This document shows positions 47,519-60,159 of a stretch of 64,000 nt of DNA, in pieces. The number at the start of each line of letters is the position of its first letter. Within the stretch, counting starts at the first letter, position 1. Made by a program: the position numbers and the translations under genes. This stretch comes from Betaproteobacteria bacterium (lineage in GTDB: Bacteria > Pseudomonadota > Gammaproteobacteria > Burkholderiales > Burkholderiaceae_C), in contig JABCYW010000002.1 of the NCBI GenBank assembly GCA_013289985.1, positions 62,001 to 126,000 on the forward strand, given 5' to 3'. The notes below the pieces were generated by a model, which ran no database searches, was not told the DNA's origin, and saw only the letters and a list, made by a program, of their open reading frames with translations.

Positions 47519-48421
47519 ATGTCCGCGATTTCATTCCAACAAGTCGAGAAGACCTACGGCAGCGGCGTGCGTGCGCTGGGCGGCGTCTCGTTCGACGTCC
47601 AGCCCGGCGAATTCTTCGGCCTGCTGGGGCCCAACGGCGCGGGCAAGACCTCGCTGATCAGCATCCTGGCCGGCCTGGCGCGCGCCACCCGCGGCAAGGT
47701 GACGGTGATGGGCCACGACGTGGTCGACGACTACGCCGCCGCGCGCAAGTCGCTGGGCATCGTGCCGCAGGAGCTGGTGTTCGACCCGTTCTTCTCGGTG
47801 CGCGAGACGCTGCGCATCCAGAGCGGCTACTTCGGCGTGCGCAACAACGACGCCTGGATAGACGAGCTGCTCGCCAGCCTCGGCCTGGCCGACAAGGCCG
47901 ACGCCAACATGCGCCAGCTCTCGGGCGGCATGAAGCGCCGCGTGCTGGTGGCGCAGGCGCTGGTGCACCGCCCGCCGGTGATCGTGCTGGACGAGCCCAC
48001 CGCGGGCGTCGACGTGGAACTGCGCCAGACGCTGTGGCAGTTCATCGCCCGCCTGAACCGCGAGGGCCACACGGTGCTGCTCACCACGCACTACCTCGAG
48101 GAGGCCGAGGCGCTGTGCCAGCGCATCGCCATGCTCAAGCAGGGCAAGGTCGTGGCGCTGCAACGCACCTCCGAGCTGCTGGCGTCGACGGCCAACACCA
48201 TGCTGCGCTTCAAGACCGACCACGCGTTGCCCGCGAGCCTCGCGGAACGTGCGCGCGTGACCGGGCGCTCCGCGCAGGTGAGCGCGCGCGACCCGGCCGA
48301 CGTCGAGGCCGTGCTGGCGCAGCTGCGCGAGGCCGGCGTGCCGGTGGAGGACCTGGAGATCGGCCGCGCCGACCTGGAGGATGTCTTCCTGGACATCATG
48401 ACCGCGGAGCACGCGCGATGA
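47519..48421 (+). CDS. ABC-2 type exporter ATP-binding protein (YadG-like)
   Basis: 300-residue cytoplasmic ATPase. Walker A GPNGAGKTS is near residues 40-48, the Q-loop VPQELVFDP near 82-90, the signature LSGGMKRRVLVAQAL near 136-150 and Walker B VIVLDEPTAGVD near 157-168. The C-terminal quarter after residue 220 is the ABC-2 extension (VSARDPADVEAVLAQL to LEDVFLDI). ATG 47519 has no Shine-Dalgarno sequence, consistent with a short leader. It overlaps its permease gene by four bases. In Burkholderia this pair follows mlaB directly and is thought to be envelope-related; substrate unknown. Confidence 0.92.
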   Translation: MSAISFQQVEKTYGSGVRALGGVSFDVQPGEFFGLLGPNGAGKTSLISILAGLARATRGKVTVMGHDVVDDYAAARKSLGIVPQELVFDPFFSVRETLRIQSGYFGVRNNDAWIDELLASLGLADKADANMRQLSGGMKRRVLVAQALVHRPPVIVLDEPTAGVDVELRQTLWQFIARLNREGHTVLLTTHYLEEAEALCQRIAMLKQGKVVALQRTSELLASTANTMLRFKTDHALPASLAERARVTGRSAQVSARDPADVEAVLAQLREAGVPVEDLEIGRADLEDVFLDIMTAEHAR

Positions 48422-49191
48422 GCGCTCGCATCGTCCTCGCCGGCGCCCGGCCGCTGTTCCGCAAGGAAGTGCTGCGCTTCTGGAAGGTGGCGTTCCAGAC
48501 CGTGGCCGCGCCCGTGCTCACCGCGGTGATGTACCTGCTGGTGTTCGGCCACGCGCTCACCGGCCGCGTGAGCGTGTACGACGGCGTGAGCTACGTGCAG
48601 TTCCTCATTCCCGGCCTGGTGATGATGAGCGTGCTGCAGAACGCGTTCGCCAACAGCTCGTCCTCGCTGATCCAGAGCAAGGTCACCGGCAACCTCGTGT
48701 TCCTGCTGGTGACGCCGCTGTCGCCGGCGGCGTGGTTCCTGGCCTACACCGGCGCGGCCATCGTGCGCGGCATGGTGGTGGGCGCCGGCGTGATGCTGGT
48801 GACGGCGTGGTTCGCGCCGCCGGGCCTGGCCAACGCGCTGTGGATCCTCGTGTTCGGCTTGCTGGGCGCCGCGATGATGGGCACGCTGGGCCTCATCGCC
48901 GGGCTGTGGGCCGAGAAGTTCGACCAGCTCGCCGCGTTCCAGAACTTCATCATCATGCCCATGACGTTCCTGTCGGGCGTCTTCTATTCGGTGCATTCGC
49001 TGCCCGCCGTGTGGCAGGTGGCGAGCCGCCTGAATCCCTTCTTCTACATGATCGACGGCTTCCGCCACGGCTTCTTCGGCGTCAGCGACGTCTCGCCGTG
49101 GCTGAGCCTGGGCGTGGTCGGCTGCTCGTTCCTGGCCGTTTCAGCGATCGCGCTGAGCCTGCTGCGCAGCGGCTACAAATTGAGGCACTGA
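48418..49191 (+). CDS. ABC-2 type exporter permease (YadH-like)
   Basis: 257-residue inner-membrane protein with six hydrophobic segments (first about 27-45, last about 228-248). ABC-2 family features are the N-terminal FRKEVLRFWK cytoplasmic helix, SYVQFLIPGLVMMSVLQNAFANSSSSL and the conserved FIIMPMTFLSGVFYSVHSLP segment with the following NPFFYMIDGFRHGFFG. ATG 48418 overlaps the ATPase gene stop. Partner of the preceding ATPase. Confidence 0.93.
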   Translation: MSARIVLAGARPLFRKEVLRFWKVAFQTVAAPVLTAVMYLLVFGHALTGRVSVYDGVSYVQFLIPGLVMMSVLQNAFANSSSSLIQSKVTGNLVFLLVTPLSPAAWFLAYTGAAIVRGMVVGAGVMLVTAWFAPPGLANALWILVFGLLGAAMMGTLGLIAGLWAEKFDQLAAFQNFIIMPMTFLSGVFYSVHSLPAVWQVASRLNPFFYMIDGFRHGFFGVSDVSPWLSLGVVGCSFLAVSAIALSLLRSGYKLRH

Positions 49192-49194
49192 ACG

Positions 49195-49515
49195 ATGAGC
49201 GATCCCGAACCGAACCTGGACGGCCCGAACCCGATCCAGCGCGTGCTCGCGGTGCTGGGCGCCTTCGTCGGCACCGCCGGCGTGTCGGCGCTGCTGTGGA
49301 ACTGGTGGTCGGCGCGCTGTGGCGACAACTGTCCGACGCCCAGCATCGTCCACATGCTGGTCTTCCTGGCGCTGTTGCCGACGGCGGGCACGATGGCCGC
49401 CGTGCTGCTGGTGTCCATCAAGGCCTCGGCCGGGTTCAAGTGGCGCCTCGCGGGCGTGCTGCTGCTGGTCGCGGTGGCCATCGGCGCCCTCGTGGCGCGC
49501 GTGCCCAACGCCTGA
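49195..49515 (+). CDS. Small conserved-type membrane protein, function unknown
   Basis: 106 residues, three predicted membrane segments (about 18-36, 52-72 and 82-100), with the loop WWSARCGDNCPTPSIVH between the first two carrying two cysteines that could form a periplasmic disulfide. No recognisable family motif. ATG 49195 follows the permease stop by three bases and the gene lies inside the exporter-bolA-murA run, so it is likely co-transcribed. It could be an accessory exporter subunit, but nothing in the sequence proves that. Confidence 0.7.
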   Translation: MSDPEPNLDGPNPIQRVLAVLGAFVGTAGVSALLWNWWSARCGDNCPTPSIVHMLVFLALLPTAGTMAAVLLVSIKASAGFKWRLAGVLLLVAVAIGALVARVPNA

Positions 49516-49517
49516 GG

Positions 49518-49523
49518 GATAAT
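49518..49523 (+). promoter_or_regulatory. Candidate -10 box before the bolA-like gene
   Basis: GATAAT (five of six matching TATAAT) ends nine bases before the ATG at 49533, the same short-leader geometry as at 47504. It overlaps the end of the preceding gene's stop region. The -35 element is unclear. Confidence 0.3.
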
Positions 49524-49532
49524 ACGGATCCC

Positions 49533-49811
49533 ATGACCGATCCCACGCCCCAAGACGTCCAGCGCTACATCGCCGACGGACTCACCTGCGATCACCTCGA
49601 GGTGGAGGGCGACGGCCGGCATTTCTTCGCCACCATCGTGTCGACGGAATTCGAAGGCCTCCTGCGCATCCGCCGCCACCAGCGCGTGTATGCCGCACTC
49701 GGGGAGCGCATGCGCGAGCAGATCCACGCCCTGTCGATGAAGACGCTGACGCCGGCCGAATGGGCCAGCCAGCGCGTGCCCGGCAGCGATGCCGTCCGCC
49801 ATTCCCATTGA
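49533..49811 (+). CDS. BolA/IbaG-family protein
   Basis: 92-residue cytoplasmic class II KH-like fold protein of the BolA/IbaG (YrbA) group. The segment CDHLEVEGDGRHFFATIVSTEFEGLLRIRRHQRVYAALGERM (split here about residues 19-60) with RRHQRVY and the closing HALSMKTLTPAEW is the family signature. Such proteins pair with monothiol glutaredoxins in iron-sulfur trafficking or stress responses. In Betaproteobacteria it regularly precedes murA, as here, 120 bases upstream. Confidence 0.9.
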   Translation: MTDPTPQDVQRYIADGLTCDHLEVEGDGRHFFATIVSTEFEGLLRIRRHQRVYAALGERMREQIHALSMKTLTPAEWASQRVPGSDAVRHSH

Positions 49812-49931
49812 CGCTCCCGCGCGGCGCCGCCGCGGGTGAGTGGGTGCGCTGACGCGCGGACTCCCACGACGCCGCGGCCCGCTGGCCAGCCTCCACGCCT
49901 TTCCAGCACTCATCCCAGCCAGAGCACCTCG

Positions 49932-51215
<1,284 letters not shown>

Positions 51216-51222
51216 GGCTCAC

Positions 51223-51882
51223 ATGCTCACGCTCGCACTTTCCAAAGGCCGCATCTTCGAGGAGACCCTCCCGCTGCTGGCCGCCGCCGGCATCGAGGTG
51301 ACCGAGGATCCGGAGAAGACCCGCAAGCTGATCCTGGCCACCAACCAGCCCGACGTGCGCGTGGTGCTGGTGCGCGCCACCGACGTGCCCACCTACGTGC
51401 AGCATGGCGGCGCCGACCTCGGCGTGGCCGGCAAGGACGTGCTGATCGAGCACGCGGCCGAGAACGAGGGCGCCGGCGGCCTGTACCAGCCGCTGGACCT
51501 GCAGATCGCCAAGTGCCGCATGAGCGTGGCCACGCGCGCCGATTTCGACTACGAGGCCGCCGTCAAGCAGGGCTCGCGCATCCGCGTGGCCACCAAGTAC
51601 GTGGCCGTCGCGCGCCAGCACTTCGCCGACAAGGGCGTGCACGTCGACCTCATCAAGCTGTACGGCTCGATGGAGCTGGCGCCGCTCACCGGACTGGCCG
51701 ACGCCATCGTCGACCTCGTGTCCACCGGTTCCACGCTGAAGGCCAACAAGCTGGTCGAGGTGGAACGCATCATGGACATCTCGTCGCGCCTGGTGGTCAA
51801 CCAGGCCGCGCTGAAACTCAAGCGCGAACGCATCCGCTCGCTGATCGCCGCCTTCTCGGGCGCGATGTCCTCCAACTCCTGA
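51223..51882 (+). CDS. hisG: ATP phosphoribosyltransferase, short form
   Basis: 219-residue short-form HisG, first enzyme of histidine synthesis, condensing ATP and PRPP. Short forms lack the C-terminal regulatory domain and need HisZ for activity and feedback control; no hisZ is in this window. Recognisable segments are [16 protein letters not shown] (residues 3-18), the [15 protein letters not shown] region (about 63-77) and the PRPP loop [14 protein letters not shown] (about 166-179). It is translated from the murA-his transcript. Confidence 0.95.
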   Translation: MLTLALSKGRIFEETLPLLAAAGIEVTEDPEKTRKLILATNQPDVRVVLVRATDVPTYVQHGGADLGVAGKDVLIEHAAENEGAGGLYQPLDLQIAKCRMSVATRADFDYEAAVKQGSRIRVATKYVAVARQHFADKGVHVDLIKLYGSMELAPLTGLADAIVDLVSTGSTLKANKLVEVERIMDISSRLVVNQAALKLKRERIRSLIAAFSGAMSSNS

Positions 51883-51890
51883 AGCCCGCC

Positions 51891-53207
51891 ATGCCCGTCC
51901 AGATCCGCCAGCTCGACACCTCCGCCTCCGATTTCGAAGCCGAGTTCGCCAAGCTGCGCCATTGGTCGGAGGAGGCCGATCACGCGATCGAGGAGCGGGT
52001 CGCCGCGATCCTGGCCGATGTGAAGGCGCGCGGCGACGCCGCGGTGCTGGAATACACGAAGCGCTTCGACGGCGTGGACGCGGTGAGCGTGGTCGCGCTG
52101 GAGCTCACGCGCGCCGAGCTGAAGGCCGCGTTCGAGGCCATCACGCCCGCGCAGCGCGCCGCGCTGGAATCGGCCGCGCGCCGCGTGCGCAGCTACCACG
52201 AGCGCCAGCGGGAGGCCTGCGGCCGCAGTTGGCAGTACCGCGACGAGGACGGCACGCTGCTGGGCCAGAAGGTGACGCCGCTGGACCGCGTGGGCATCTA
52301 CGTGCCCGGCGGCAAGGCCGCGTATCCGTCCAGCGTGCTGATGAACGCGATCCCCGCGCACGTGGCGGGCGTCGGCGAGATCGTCATGGTGGTGCCCACG
52401 CCGCGCGGCGAACGCAACGCGCTGGTGCTGGCGGCCGCGTACGTGGCGGGCGCGCACCGGGTGTTCACGGTCGGCGGCGCGCAGGCCGTGGCGGCGCTGG
52501 CCTACGGCACGGCCACGATCCCCGCGGTCGACAAGATCACCGGCCCGGGCAACGCCTACGTGGCCAGCGCCAAGCGCCGCGTGTTCGGCCAGGTGGGCAT
52601 CGACATGATCGCCGGGCCCAGCGAGATCCTGGTGCTGGCCGACGGCACGACGCCGGCCGACTGGGTGGCGATGGACCTGTTCAGCCAGGCAGAGCACGAC
52701 GAGCTGGCACAGAGCATCCTGCTGTCGCCGGACGCCGCCTACCTCGACGCGGTGCGCGCGTCCATCGACCGGCTCATCTCCGAGATGCCGCGCGAGGCCG
52801 TGATCCGCACGTCGCTGAAGGATCGCGGCGCGCTGATCCGCACGCGCTCGATGGAAGAGGCCTGCGAGATCGCCAACCGCATCGCGCCCGAGCACCTGGA
52901 GGTGAGCAGCGACGCGCCGGGCCGCTGGGAGCCGCTGCTGCGCCACGCCGGCGCGATCTTCCTGGGCGCGTTCACCAGCGAGAGCCTGGGCGACTACTGC
53001 GCCGGGCCGAACCACGTGCTGCCCACGTCGGGCACGGCGCGCTTCTCGTCGCCGCTGGGCGTGTACGACTTCCAGAAGCGCAGCAGCCTGATCGAGGTCA
53101 GTGAAGCGGGTGCTCACATTCTGGGGCCGATCGCGGCGGAGCTTGCGTATGGCGAAGGCCTGCAGGGCCACGCCCGTGCGGCCGAGATGCGCCTGAAGAA
53201 GACCTGA
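51891..53207 (+). CDS. hisD: Histidinol dehydrogenase
   Basis: 438-residue zinc enzyme carrying out the last two oxidations of histidine synthesis with NAD. The family signature around [17 protein letters not shown] (about residues 239-255), the [14 protein letters not shown] segment (about 196-209), the zinc ligand region [11 protein letters not shown] (about 264-274) and the [11 protein letters not shown] segment near the C-terminus are intact. Start ATG 51891 follows hisG by eight bases. It is followed not by hisC, as usual, but by a toxin-antitoxin pair. Confidence 0.96.
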   Translation: MPVQIRQLDTSASDFEAEFAKLRHWSEEADHAIEERVAAILADVKARGDAAVLEYTKRFDGVDAVSVVALELTRAELKAAFEAITPAQRAALESAARRVRSYHERQREACGRSWQYRDEDGTLLGQKVTPLDRVGIYVPGGKAAYPSSVLMNAIPAHVAGVGEIVMVVPTPRGERNALVLAAAYVAGAHRVFTVGGAQAVAALAYGTATIPAVDKITGPGNAYVASAKRRVFGQVGIDMIAGPSEILVLADGTTPADWVAMDLFSQAEHDELAQSILLSPDAAYLDAVRASIDRLISEMPREAVIRTSLKDRGALIRTRSMEEACEIANRIAPEHLEVSSDAPGRWEPLLRHAGAIFLGAFTSESLGDYCAGPNHVLPTSGTARFSSPLGVYDFQKRSSLIEVSEAGAHILGPIAAELAYGEGLQGHARAAEMRLKKT

Positions 53208-53281
53208 TTCGCGTTGAGCGAATTGACACGAAGTTCGTGTCGCACGAAAATCGTGGCGCACAATATGCGTGGAGGCCGCCC

Positions 53282-53530
53282 ATGAAGAACGTCACCGTCA
53301 CGATGGAAGACACCGTTGCCGATTGGGCGCGGGTGGAGGCTGCGCGTCGCAACACCAGCGTGTCGCGGATGATCGGCGAGATGCTGGCCGACAAGATGCG
53401 CCATGACGATTCCTACGAACGCGCCATGCGCGAGTGGCTGGATCGTCCGCCGCTGTTCACCTCCGCCGGCGACACGCCCTACATGACGCGCGACGAGATC
53501 TATGCCGAGCGACTCGATCGTTTTCGTTGA
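53282..53530 (+). CDS. Ribbon-helix-helix type antitoxin (VapB-like)
   Basis: 82-residue small protein. The N-terminal strand KNVTVTMEDTVADWARVEAARRNTSVSRMIGEML fits a ribbon-helix-helix (CopG/Arc-like) DNA-binding domain; the C-terminal part (REWLDRPPLFTSAGDTPYMTRDEIY) would wrap the toxin. ATG 53282 is used; a longer frame from 53237 lacks similarity. The 3' end overlaps the PIN-domain gene by 29 bases, the usual antitoxin-toxin order. The 74 bases before it are less GC-rich than the his genes and may hold an autoregulated promoter. Confidence 0.82.
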   Translation: MKNVTVTMEDTVADWARVEAARRNTSVSRMIGEMLADKMRHDDSYERAMREWLDRPPLFTSAGDTPYMTRDEIYAERLDRFR

Positions 53531-53996
53531 TACCAACGTCCTGCTCTACGCGGACGACGGTCGACGGCCTGACAAGCACCGGCGCGCGCGCGAGTGGCTC
53601 GCCGCCCTGTGGACGCGCCGCTGCGGTCGTGTCTCGACGCAGGTGCTCAACGAGTACTACGCCAACGCGACGGGCAAGCTCGCGGCTTGGATCACCCAGG
53701 GCGATGCCCGGGCGGAGGTCCGGCGCTACCAGCACTGGAAGCCCTGGCAGATCGACCATCAGACCGTTGAGACAGCCTGGGCCGTCGAGGCCCGCTACAA
53801 GCTGAGCTGGTGGGACTCGATGATCGTCGCCGCCGCGCAGCACCAGTCCTGCACGCTCCTGCTGACCGAGGATCTGCAGCACGGGCAGATCATCGACAAG
53901 CTGCGGATCATCAATCCGTTTCTCATCGGTCCGGAAATCCTGGATGACGATCCTTCCATGCCGACGGTGCTCACCGTCCAGGAGCCGCGACCATGA
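53502..53996 (+). CDS. PIN-domain ribonuclease toxin (VapC-like)
   Basis: 164-residue PIN-domain protein. The acidic metal-binding residues of the fold are visible: Asp10 in FVDTNVLLY, Glu in STQVLNEYYANAT (about 51), and Asp in LSWWDSMIVAAAQ (about 108) with a further Asp in LLTEDLQHGQ (about 127). VapC toxins cleave tRNA or rRNA when freed from the antitoxin. The start overlaps the RHH antitoxin gene; its own stop overlaps the hisC start (ATGA), so it is tightly embedded in the histidine operon. Confidence 0.88.
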   Translation: MPSDSIVFVDTNVLLYADDGRRPDKHRRAREWLAALWTRRCGRVSTQVLNEYYANATGKLAAWITQGDARAEVRRYQHWKPWQIDHQTVETAWAVEARYKLSWWDSMIVAAAQHQSCTLLLTEDLQHGQIIDKLRIINPFLIGPEILDDDPSMPTVLTVQEPRP

Positions 53997-55081
53997 CCCT
54001 GTCCGACCGCATGTCCCGCTACCTCCGCGCCGACGTCCAGGGCATGCACGGCTACGCCGTCCAGCCCAGCGCCGGCTTCGTGAAGGTGGACACGATGGAG
54101 AACCCGTTTCGCCTGCCCGCCGCGCTGCGCAAGGCGCTCGGCGAACGCCTGGCTGAAGTCGCGCTGAACCGCTACCCCGCCGAGCGCGGCGACGTGCTGC
54201 GCGCCGAGCTCGCGAAGCACGCGAACATGCCTGAAAGCTGCGACATCATGCTGGGCAACGGCTCCGACGAGCTGATCAGCCTGCTGACGCTGGCCGCCGA
54301 CGTACCCGGCAACGTCGTCATGGCGCCGCTGCCCGGCTTCGTGATGTACGAGATGGCCGCGAAGCTGCAGGGCCTGAAGTTCGTCGGCGTGCCGCTGACG
54401 CCGGACTTCGAGCTCGATGGCCCCGCCATGCTGGCCGCCGTTCGCGAGCACCAGCCCGCGCTGCTGTACATCGCCTACCCGAACAACCCGACCGCCAACC
54501 TGTGGAACGACGACATCGTCGACGCCATCATCGAGGCCGCGCCCGGCCTGGTCGTGATCGACGAGGCCTACCAGCCCTTCGCCGCGCGCGACTCGCTGGC
54601 GCGGCTGCGGCGCCACGAGCACGTCGTCCTGATGCGCACGATGAGCAAGTTCGGCCTGGCCGGCGTGCGCATCGGCTACATGATGGGGCGCCAGCCGCTC
54701 ATCGCCGAGATCGACAAGCTGCGCCCGCCGTTCAACATCAGCGTGCTCAATTGCGAGGCGGCGCTGTTCGCCCTCGAGCACGTCGACGAATACGCGAGGC
54801 AGGCCGCCACGATCCGCGCCGAACGTGAGAAGCTCCACGACGCGCTGGCGCTGCTGCCCGGCGTGCGCCCGTTCCCCAGCGAGGCCAACATGATCCTCGC
54901 GCGCGTGCCCGACGCGAAGCGCGTGTTCGAGGGCGTGCGCGCGCGCGGGGTGCTGATCAAGAACGTCTCGGGGCTGCACCCGCTGCTGGCCAACTGCATC
55001 CGCATCACCATCGGCACGCCCGAAGAAAACCCGTTGACCCTGGCCGCGCTGCGCGGCGCCCTCCAAGAGCTCACGTCATGA
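53993..55081 (+). CDS. hisC: Histidinol-phosphate aminotransferase
   Basis: 362-residue PLP-dependent class II aminotransferase converting imidazole-acetol phosphate to histidinol phosphate. The PLP Lys is residue 219 in [25 protein letters not shown] (about 162-171) and VIDEAYQPF (about 188-196) are classic, and GSDELISLL lies near residue 90. It overlaps the PIN toxin gene upstream and hisB downstream by four bases each. The start ATG 53993 retains the [11 protein letters not shown]-terminal segment. Confidence 0.95.
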   Translation: MTLSDRMSRYLRADVQGMHGYAVQPSAGFVKVDTMENPFRLPAALRKALGERLAEVALNRYPAERGDVLRAELAKHANMPESCDIMLGNGSDELISLLTLAADVPGNVVMAPLPGFVMYEMAAKLQGLKFVGVPLTPDFELDGPAMLAAVREHQPALLYIAYPNNPTANLWNDDIVDAIIEAAPGLVVIDEAYQPFAARDSLARLRRHEHVVLMRTMSKFGLAGVRIGYMMGRQPLIAEIDKLRPPFNISVLNCEAALFALEHVDEYARQAATIRAEREKLHDALALLPGVRPFPSEANMILARVPDAKRVFEGVRARGVLIKNVSGLHPLLANCIRITIGTPEENPLTLAALRGALQELTS

Positions 55082-55674
55082 CCGCACCCCGCACCGCCAC
55101 CGTCCAGCGCGACACCAAGGAAACGCAGATCCGCGTGAGCGTCAACCTCGACGGCACCGGCGTCTCCAAGCTCGATACCGGCATCGGCTTCTTCGACCAC
55201 ATGCTCGACCAGATCGCCCGCCACGGCCTGATCGACCTGGACATCCACGCCCTGGGCGACCTGCACATCGACGGCCACCACACGGTGGAGGACGTGGGCA
55301 TCACGCTGGGCCAGGCGGTGGCGCAGGCCGTGGGCGACAAGAAGGGCCTCACGCGATACGGCCATGCGTACGTCCCGCTGGACGAGGCGCTGTCGCGCGT
55401 GGTGATCGACTTCTCGGGCCGCCCGGGCCTGTTCATGGACGTCGCCTTCAAGGCCGGCATGATCGGCGGGTTCGACACCCAGCTCGCCTTCGAGTTCTTC
55501 CAGGGCTTCTCGAACCACGCGGGCGTGTCGCTGCACATCGACAACCTGAAGGGCCACAACGCGCACCACCAGGCCGAGACGATCTTCAAGGCGTTCGGCC
55601 GCGCGTTGCGCATGGGCCTGGCGCTGGATCCGCGCTCTTTGGGTGTCATTCCGTCGACGAAAGGCAGCCTGTGA
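55078..55674 (+). CDS. hisB: Imidazoleglycerol-phosphate dehydratase
   Basis: 198-residue monofunctional HisB (no histidinol-phosphatase domain), a manganese enzyme dehydrating imidazoleglycerol phosphate. The two internal repeats each carry a metal-binding motif: [12 protein letters not shown] (about residues 64-75) and [18 protein letters not shown] (about 161-178). The N-terminal RDTKETQI and the [19 protein letters not shown] segment are standard. It overlaps hisC and hisH by four bases, so the block is one translation-coupled unit. Confidence 0.96.
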   Translation: MTAPRTATVQRDTKETQIRVSVNLDGTGVSKLDTGIGFFDHMLDQIARHGLIDLDIHALGDLHIDGHHTVEDVGITLGQAVAQAVGDKKGLTRYGHAYVPLDEALSRVVIDFSGRPGLFMDVAFKAGMIGGFDTQLAFEFFQGFSNHAGVSLHIDNLKGHNAHHQAETIFKAFGRALRMGLALDPRSLGVIPSTKGSL

Positions 55675-56318
55675 CCTCCACGGTCGCCGTCGTCGACTAC
55701 GGCATGGGCAACCTGAAGTCGGTGTCCCAGGCCGTGATCAAGGCGGCCGAAGGCAGCGGCGTGGACGTCGTCATCACGCAGAGCGCCGACCAGGTCTTCG
55801 CCGCCGACCGCATCGTGCTGCCCGGCCAGGGCGCGATCCGCGACTGCATGCGCGAGCTGCGCGACTCCGGCATGCTCGAGGCCGTGCTGGACGCCGCGGC
55901 GCGCAAGCCGATGCTGGGCGTGTGCGTGGGCATGCAGATGCTGCTGGATCACAGCGAGGAACAGGACACGCCGGGCCTGGGGCTGATTCCCGGCACCGTC
56001 AAGCGCTTCCGGCTCGAGGGCCGCGTTCAGGGCGACGGCAGCCGCTACAAGGTGCCGCAGATGGGCTGGAACCGCGTGCGCCAGGAGTTCGCGCACCCGC
56101 TGTGGGCGGGCATCCCCGACGAGAGCTGGTTCTATTTCGTGCACAGCTTCCACGCGGCGCCGTCGGAGGTCCGCCACAGCGCGGGCACCACGGAGTACGG
56201 CGACCGCTTTACCTCGGCTGTGGCGCGGGATAATATTTTTGCGACCCAATTCCACCCCGAGAAAAGCGCCGACCTCGGTCTGGCGCTCTACCGCAACTTC
56301 CTGCACTGGATGCCCTGA
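55671..56318 (+). CDS. hisH: Imidazole glycerol phosphate synthase, glutaminase subunit
   Basis: 215-residue class I glutamine amidotransferase that feeds ammonia to HisF. The start GTG 55671 overlaps the hisB stop and gives [17 protein letters not shown]. The nucleophile Cys85 is in [10 protein letters not shown], and the catalytic His-Glu pair is in ATQFHPEKS near residue 199. The PGQGA oxyanion loop is about residue 51. Length is normal. Confidence 0.96.
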   Translation: MTSTVAVVDYGMGNLKSVSQAVIKAAEGSGVDVVITQSADQVFAADRIVLPGQGAIRDCMRELRDSGMLEAVLDAAARKPMLGVCVGMQMLLDHSEEQDTPGLGLIPGTVKRFRLEGRVQGDGSRYKVPQMGWNRVRQEFAHPLWAGIPDESWFYFVHSFHAAPSEVRHSAGTTEYGDRFTSAVARDNIFATQFHPEKSADLGLALYRNFLHWMP

Positions 56319-56330
56319 CAGGCCCGAGCC

Positions 56331-57074
56331 ATGCTGCTGATTCCCGCGATCGATCTCAAGGACGGTCACTGCGTTCGTCTCGAACAAGGTGACATGTCGG
56401 TCTCCACCAGCTTCGGAGACGACCCCGCCGCCATGGCCCGTAGGTGGCTGGACGCCGGCGCCAGACGACTCCACCTGGTCGACCTGAACGGCGCGTTCGC
56501 CGGCAAGCCGGTCAACGAGTCGGCGGTCAAGGCCATCATCAAGGAGCTCGGGGGCGAGATCCCCATCCAGCTCGGAGGCGGCATCCGCGACCTCGACACC
56601 ATCGAGCGCTACCTCGACGACGGCCTCAGCTACATCATCATCGGCACCGCCGCGGTGAAGAGCCCGGGCTTCCTGAAGGACGCCTGCACGGCCTTCGGCG
56701 GCCACATCATCGTGGGCCTGGACGCCAAGGACGGCAAGGTGGCCACCGACGGCTGGAGCAAGCTCACCGGCCACGAGGTGGTGGACCTGGCGCTGAAGTT
56801 CCAGGACTACGGCGTCGAAGGCGTGATCTACACCGACATCGGCCGCGACGGCATGCTCACCGGCATCAACGTCGATGCCACCGTCAAGCTCGCCCAGGCG
56901 CTCACGATCCCGGTGTTCGCCTCCGGCGGCCTGGCCGGCATCGCCGATATCGAGAAGCTGTGCGCGGTGGAGGACGAGGGCGTCGAAGGCGTCATCTGCG
57001 GCCGCTCCATCTACACCGGCGCGCTCGACTTCACGAAGGCGCAGGCCCGCGCCGATGAGCTGCTCACCGGCTGA
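56331..57074 (+). CDS. hisA: Phosphoribosylformimino-5-aminoimidazole carboxamide ribotide isomerase (ProFAR isomerase)
   Basis: 247-residue TIM-barrel isomerase of histidine synthesis. General acid/base residues are Asp8 in [11 protein letters not shown] and the Asp in [11 protein letters not shown] (about 133). The two half-barrel phosphate-binding loops show GGGIRDL (about 82-88) and ASGGLAGI (about 200-207). It begins 12 bases after hisH. A palindromic element separates it from hisF, which otherwise is its paralogue and partner. Confidence 0.96.
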   Translation: MLLIPAIDLKDGHCVRLEQGDMSVSTSFGDDPAAMARRWLDAGARRLHLVDLNGAFAGKPVNESAVKAIIKELGGEIPIQLGGGIRDLDTIERYLDDGLSYIIIGTAAVKSPGFLKDACTAFGGHIIVGLDAKDGKVATDGWSKLTGHEVVDLALKFQDYGVEGVIYTDIGRDGMLTGINVDATVKLAQALTIPVFASGGLAGIADIEKLCAVEDEGVEGVICGRSIYTGALDFTKAQARADELLTG

Positions 57075-57085
57075 CTTTCCTTATG

Positions 57086-57171
57086 GGTGCCAGGTCTTGC
57101 CTGGCAACTCCCCCAATCGACGTTGCCCGGCAGAACCTGACCCCAGGATTTGCCGGGCAAGACCTGGCACC
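57086..57171. repeat. Palindromic intergenic element between hisA and hisF
   Basis: A 22-bp inverted repeat (57086-57107 and 57150-57171) matches at 21 of 22 positions. A competing stem can form from TTGCCCGGCA (57123-57132) and TGCCGGGCAA (57151-57160). Each outer arm is itself locally palindromic (TTGCC-N-GGCAA). The core CCTGACCCC at about 57135-57143 is also present in the nested element at 39541-39726. Confidence 0.85.
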
Positions 57172-57183
57172 GCGAATTCGAAG

Positions 57184-57963
<780 letters not shown>

Positions 57964-58021
57964 TCGCCGGCAGCCTGGGCGCCGGACTGCGACAATCGCG
58001 GGTGATTTCCCGAAAGCTCCC

Positions 58022-59655
<1,634 letters not shown>

Positions 59656-59667
59656 GTGCGTCCCGGG

Positions 59668-60159
59668 CTAGTTCCTGCCCTTGACCGCCACCGTGCGCTT
59701 GCGCGGCTTCTTGGGCACGCACGACATCATGATGGTCGACGTGCAGGCCGCGGCTGCCGAGGCGGCTCGGCTGCCTGCCGGTGCCGATGGCGGCTTCTCG
59801 CGGTCGCGCCGTGCGGCCTCGTACCAGGCCGCCAGCCGCTGGTCGCGCGCGGTGAGCTCGGCCGACTGGCGCCGCTGTGCATCGGTGCGCGCATCGGCGA
59901 CGTCCAGCGGCACCGCGCCGGCGCAAGGCCGGGCGGAGTAGCTGTTGCCGCATCGATAGACCCGCTTGTCGGGCGGCAACGCATCGGGCGTCGTGGCGGA
60001 CGACGATCCGAGGATCTGGGCCGTCGTCGGCGCCGACGCGGGCCTGGGCGCCCGGGCCTTCCTCGGCCAGGCGCTGTCGGCGCACAGCAGCCCGGCGCAC
60101 AGGAGCGCGAGGCAGGGCGTGGAACGGAAGGGGTGGTGTTGCTGGCTTGGCGTCGTCAC
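59668..60159 (-). CDS. Secreted DUF4124-like hypothetical protein
   Basis: 163-residue predicted exported protein. The start GTG 60159 overlaps the pth stop and gives a signal-like hydrophobic segment ([15 protein letters not shown], about 17-31). A short motif [16 protein letters not shown] (about residues 71-86) resembles DUF4124 Cys-containing domains (VYKC...Y...PC). A basic charged middle ([21 protein letters not shown]) and a Cys-containing Lys/Arg-rich tail follow. Function unknown; it is convergent with fdx and probably co-transcribed with pth. Confidence 0.7.
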   Translation of the reverse strand: MTTPSQQHHPFRSTPCLALLCAGLLCADSAWPRKARAPRPASAPTTAQILGSSSATTPDALPPDKRVYRCGNSYSARPCAGAVPLDVADARTDAQRRQSAELTARDQRLAAWYEAARRDREKPPSAPAGSRAASAAAACTSTIMMSCVPKKPRKRTVAVKGRN

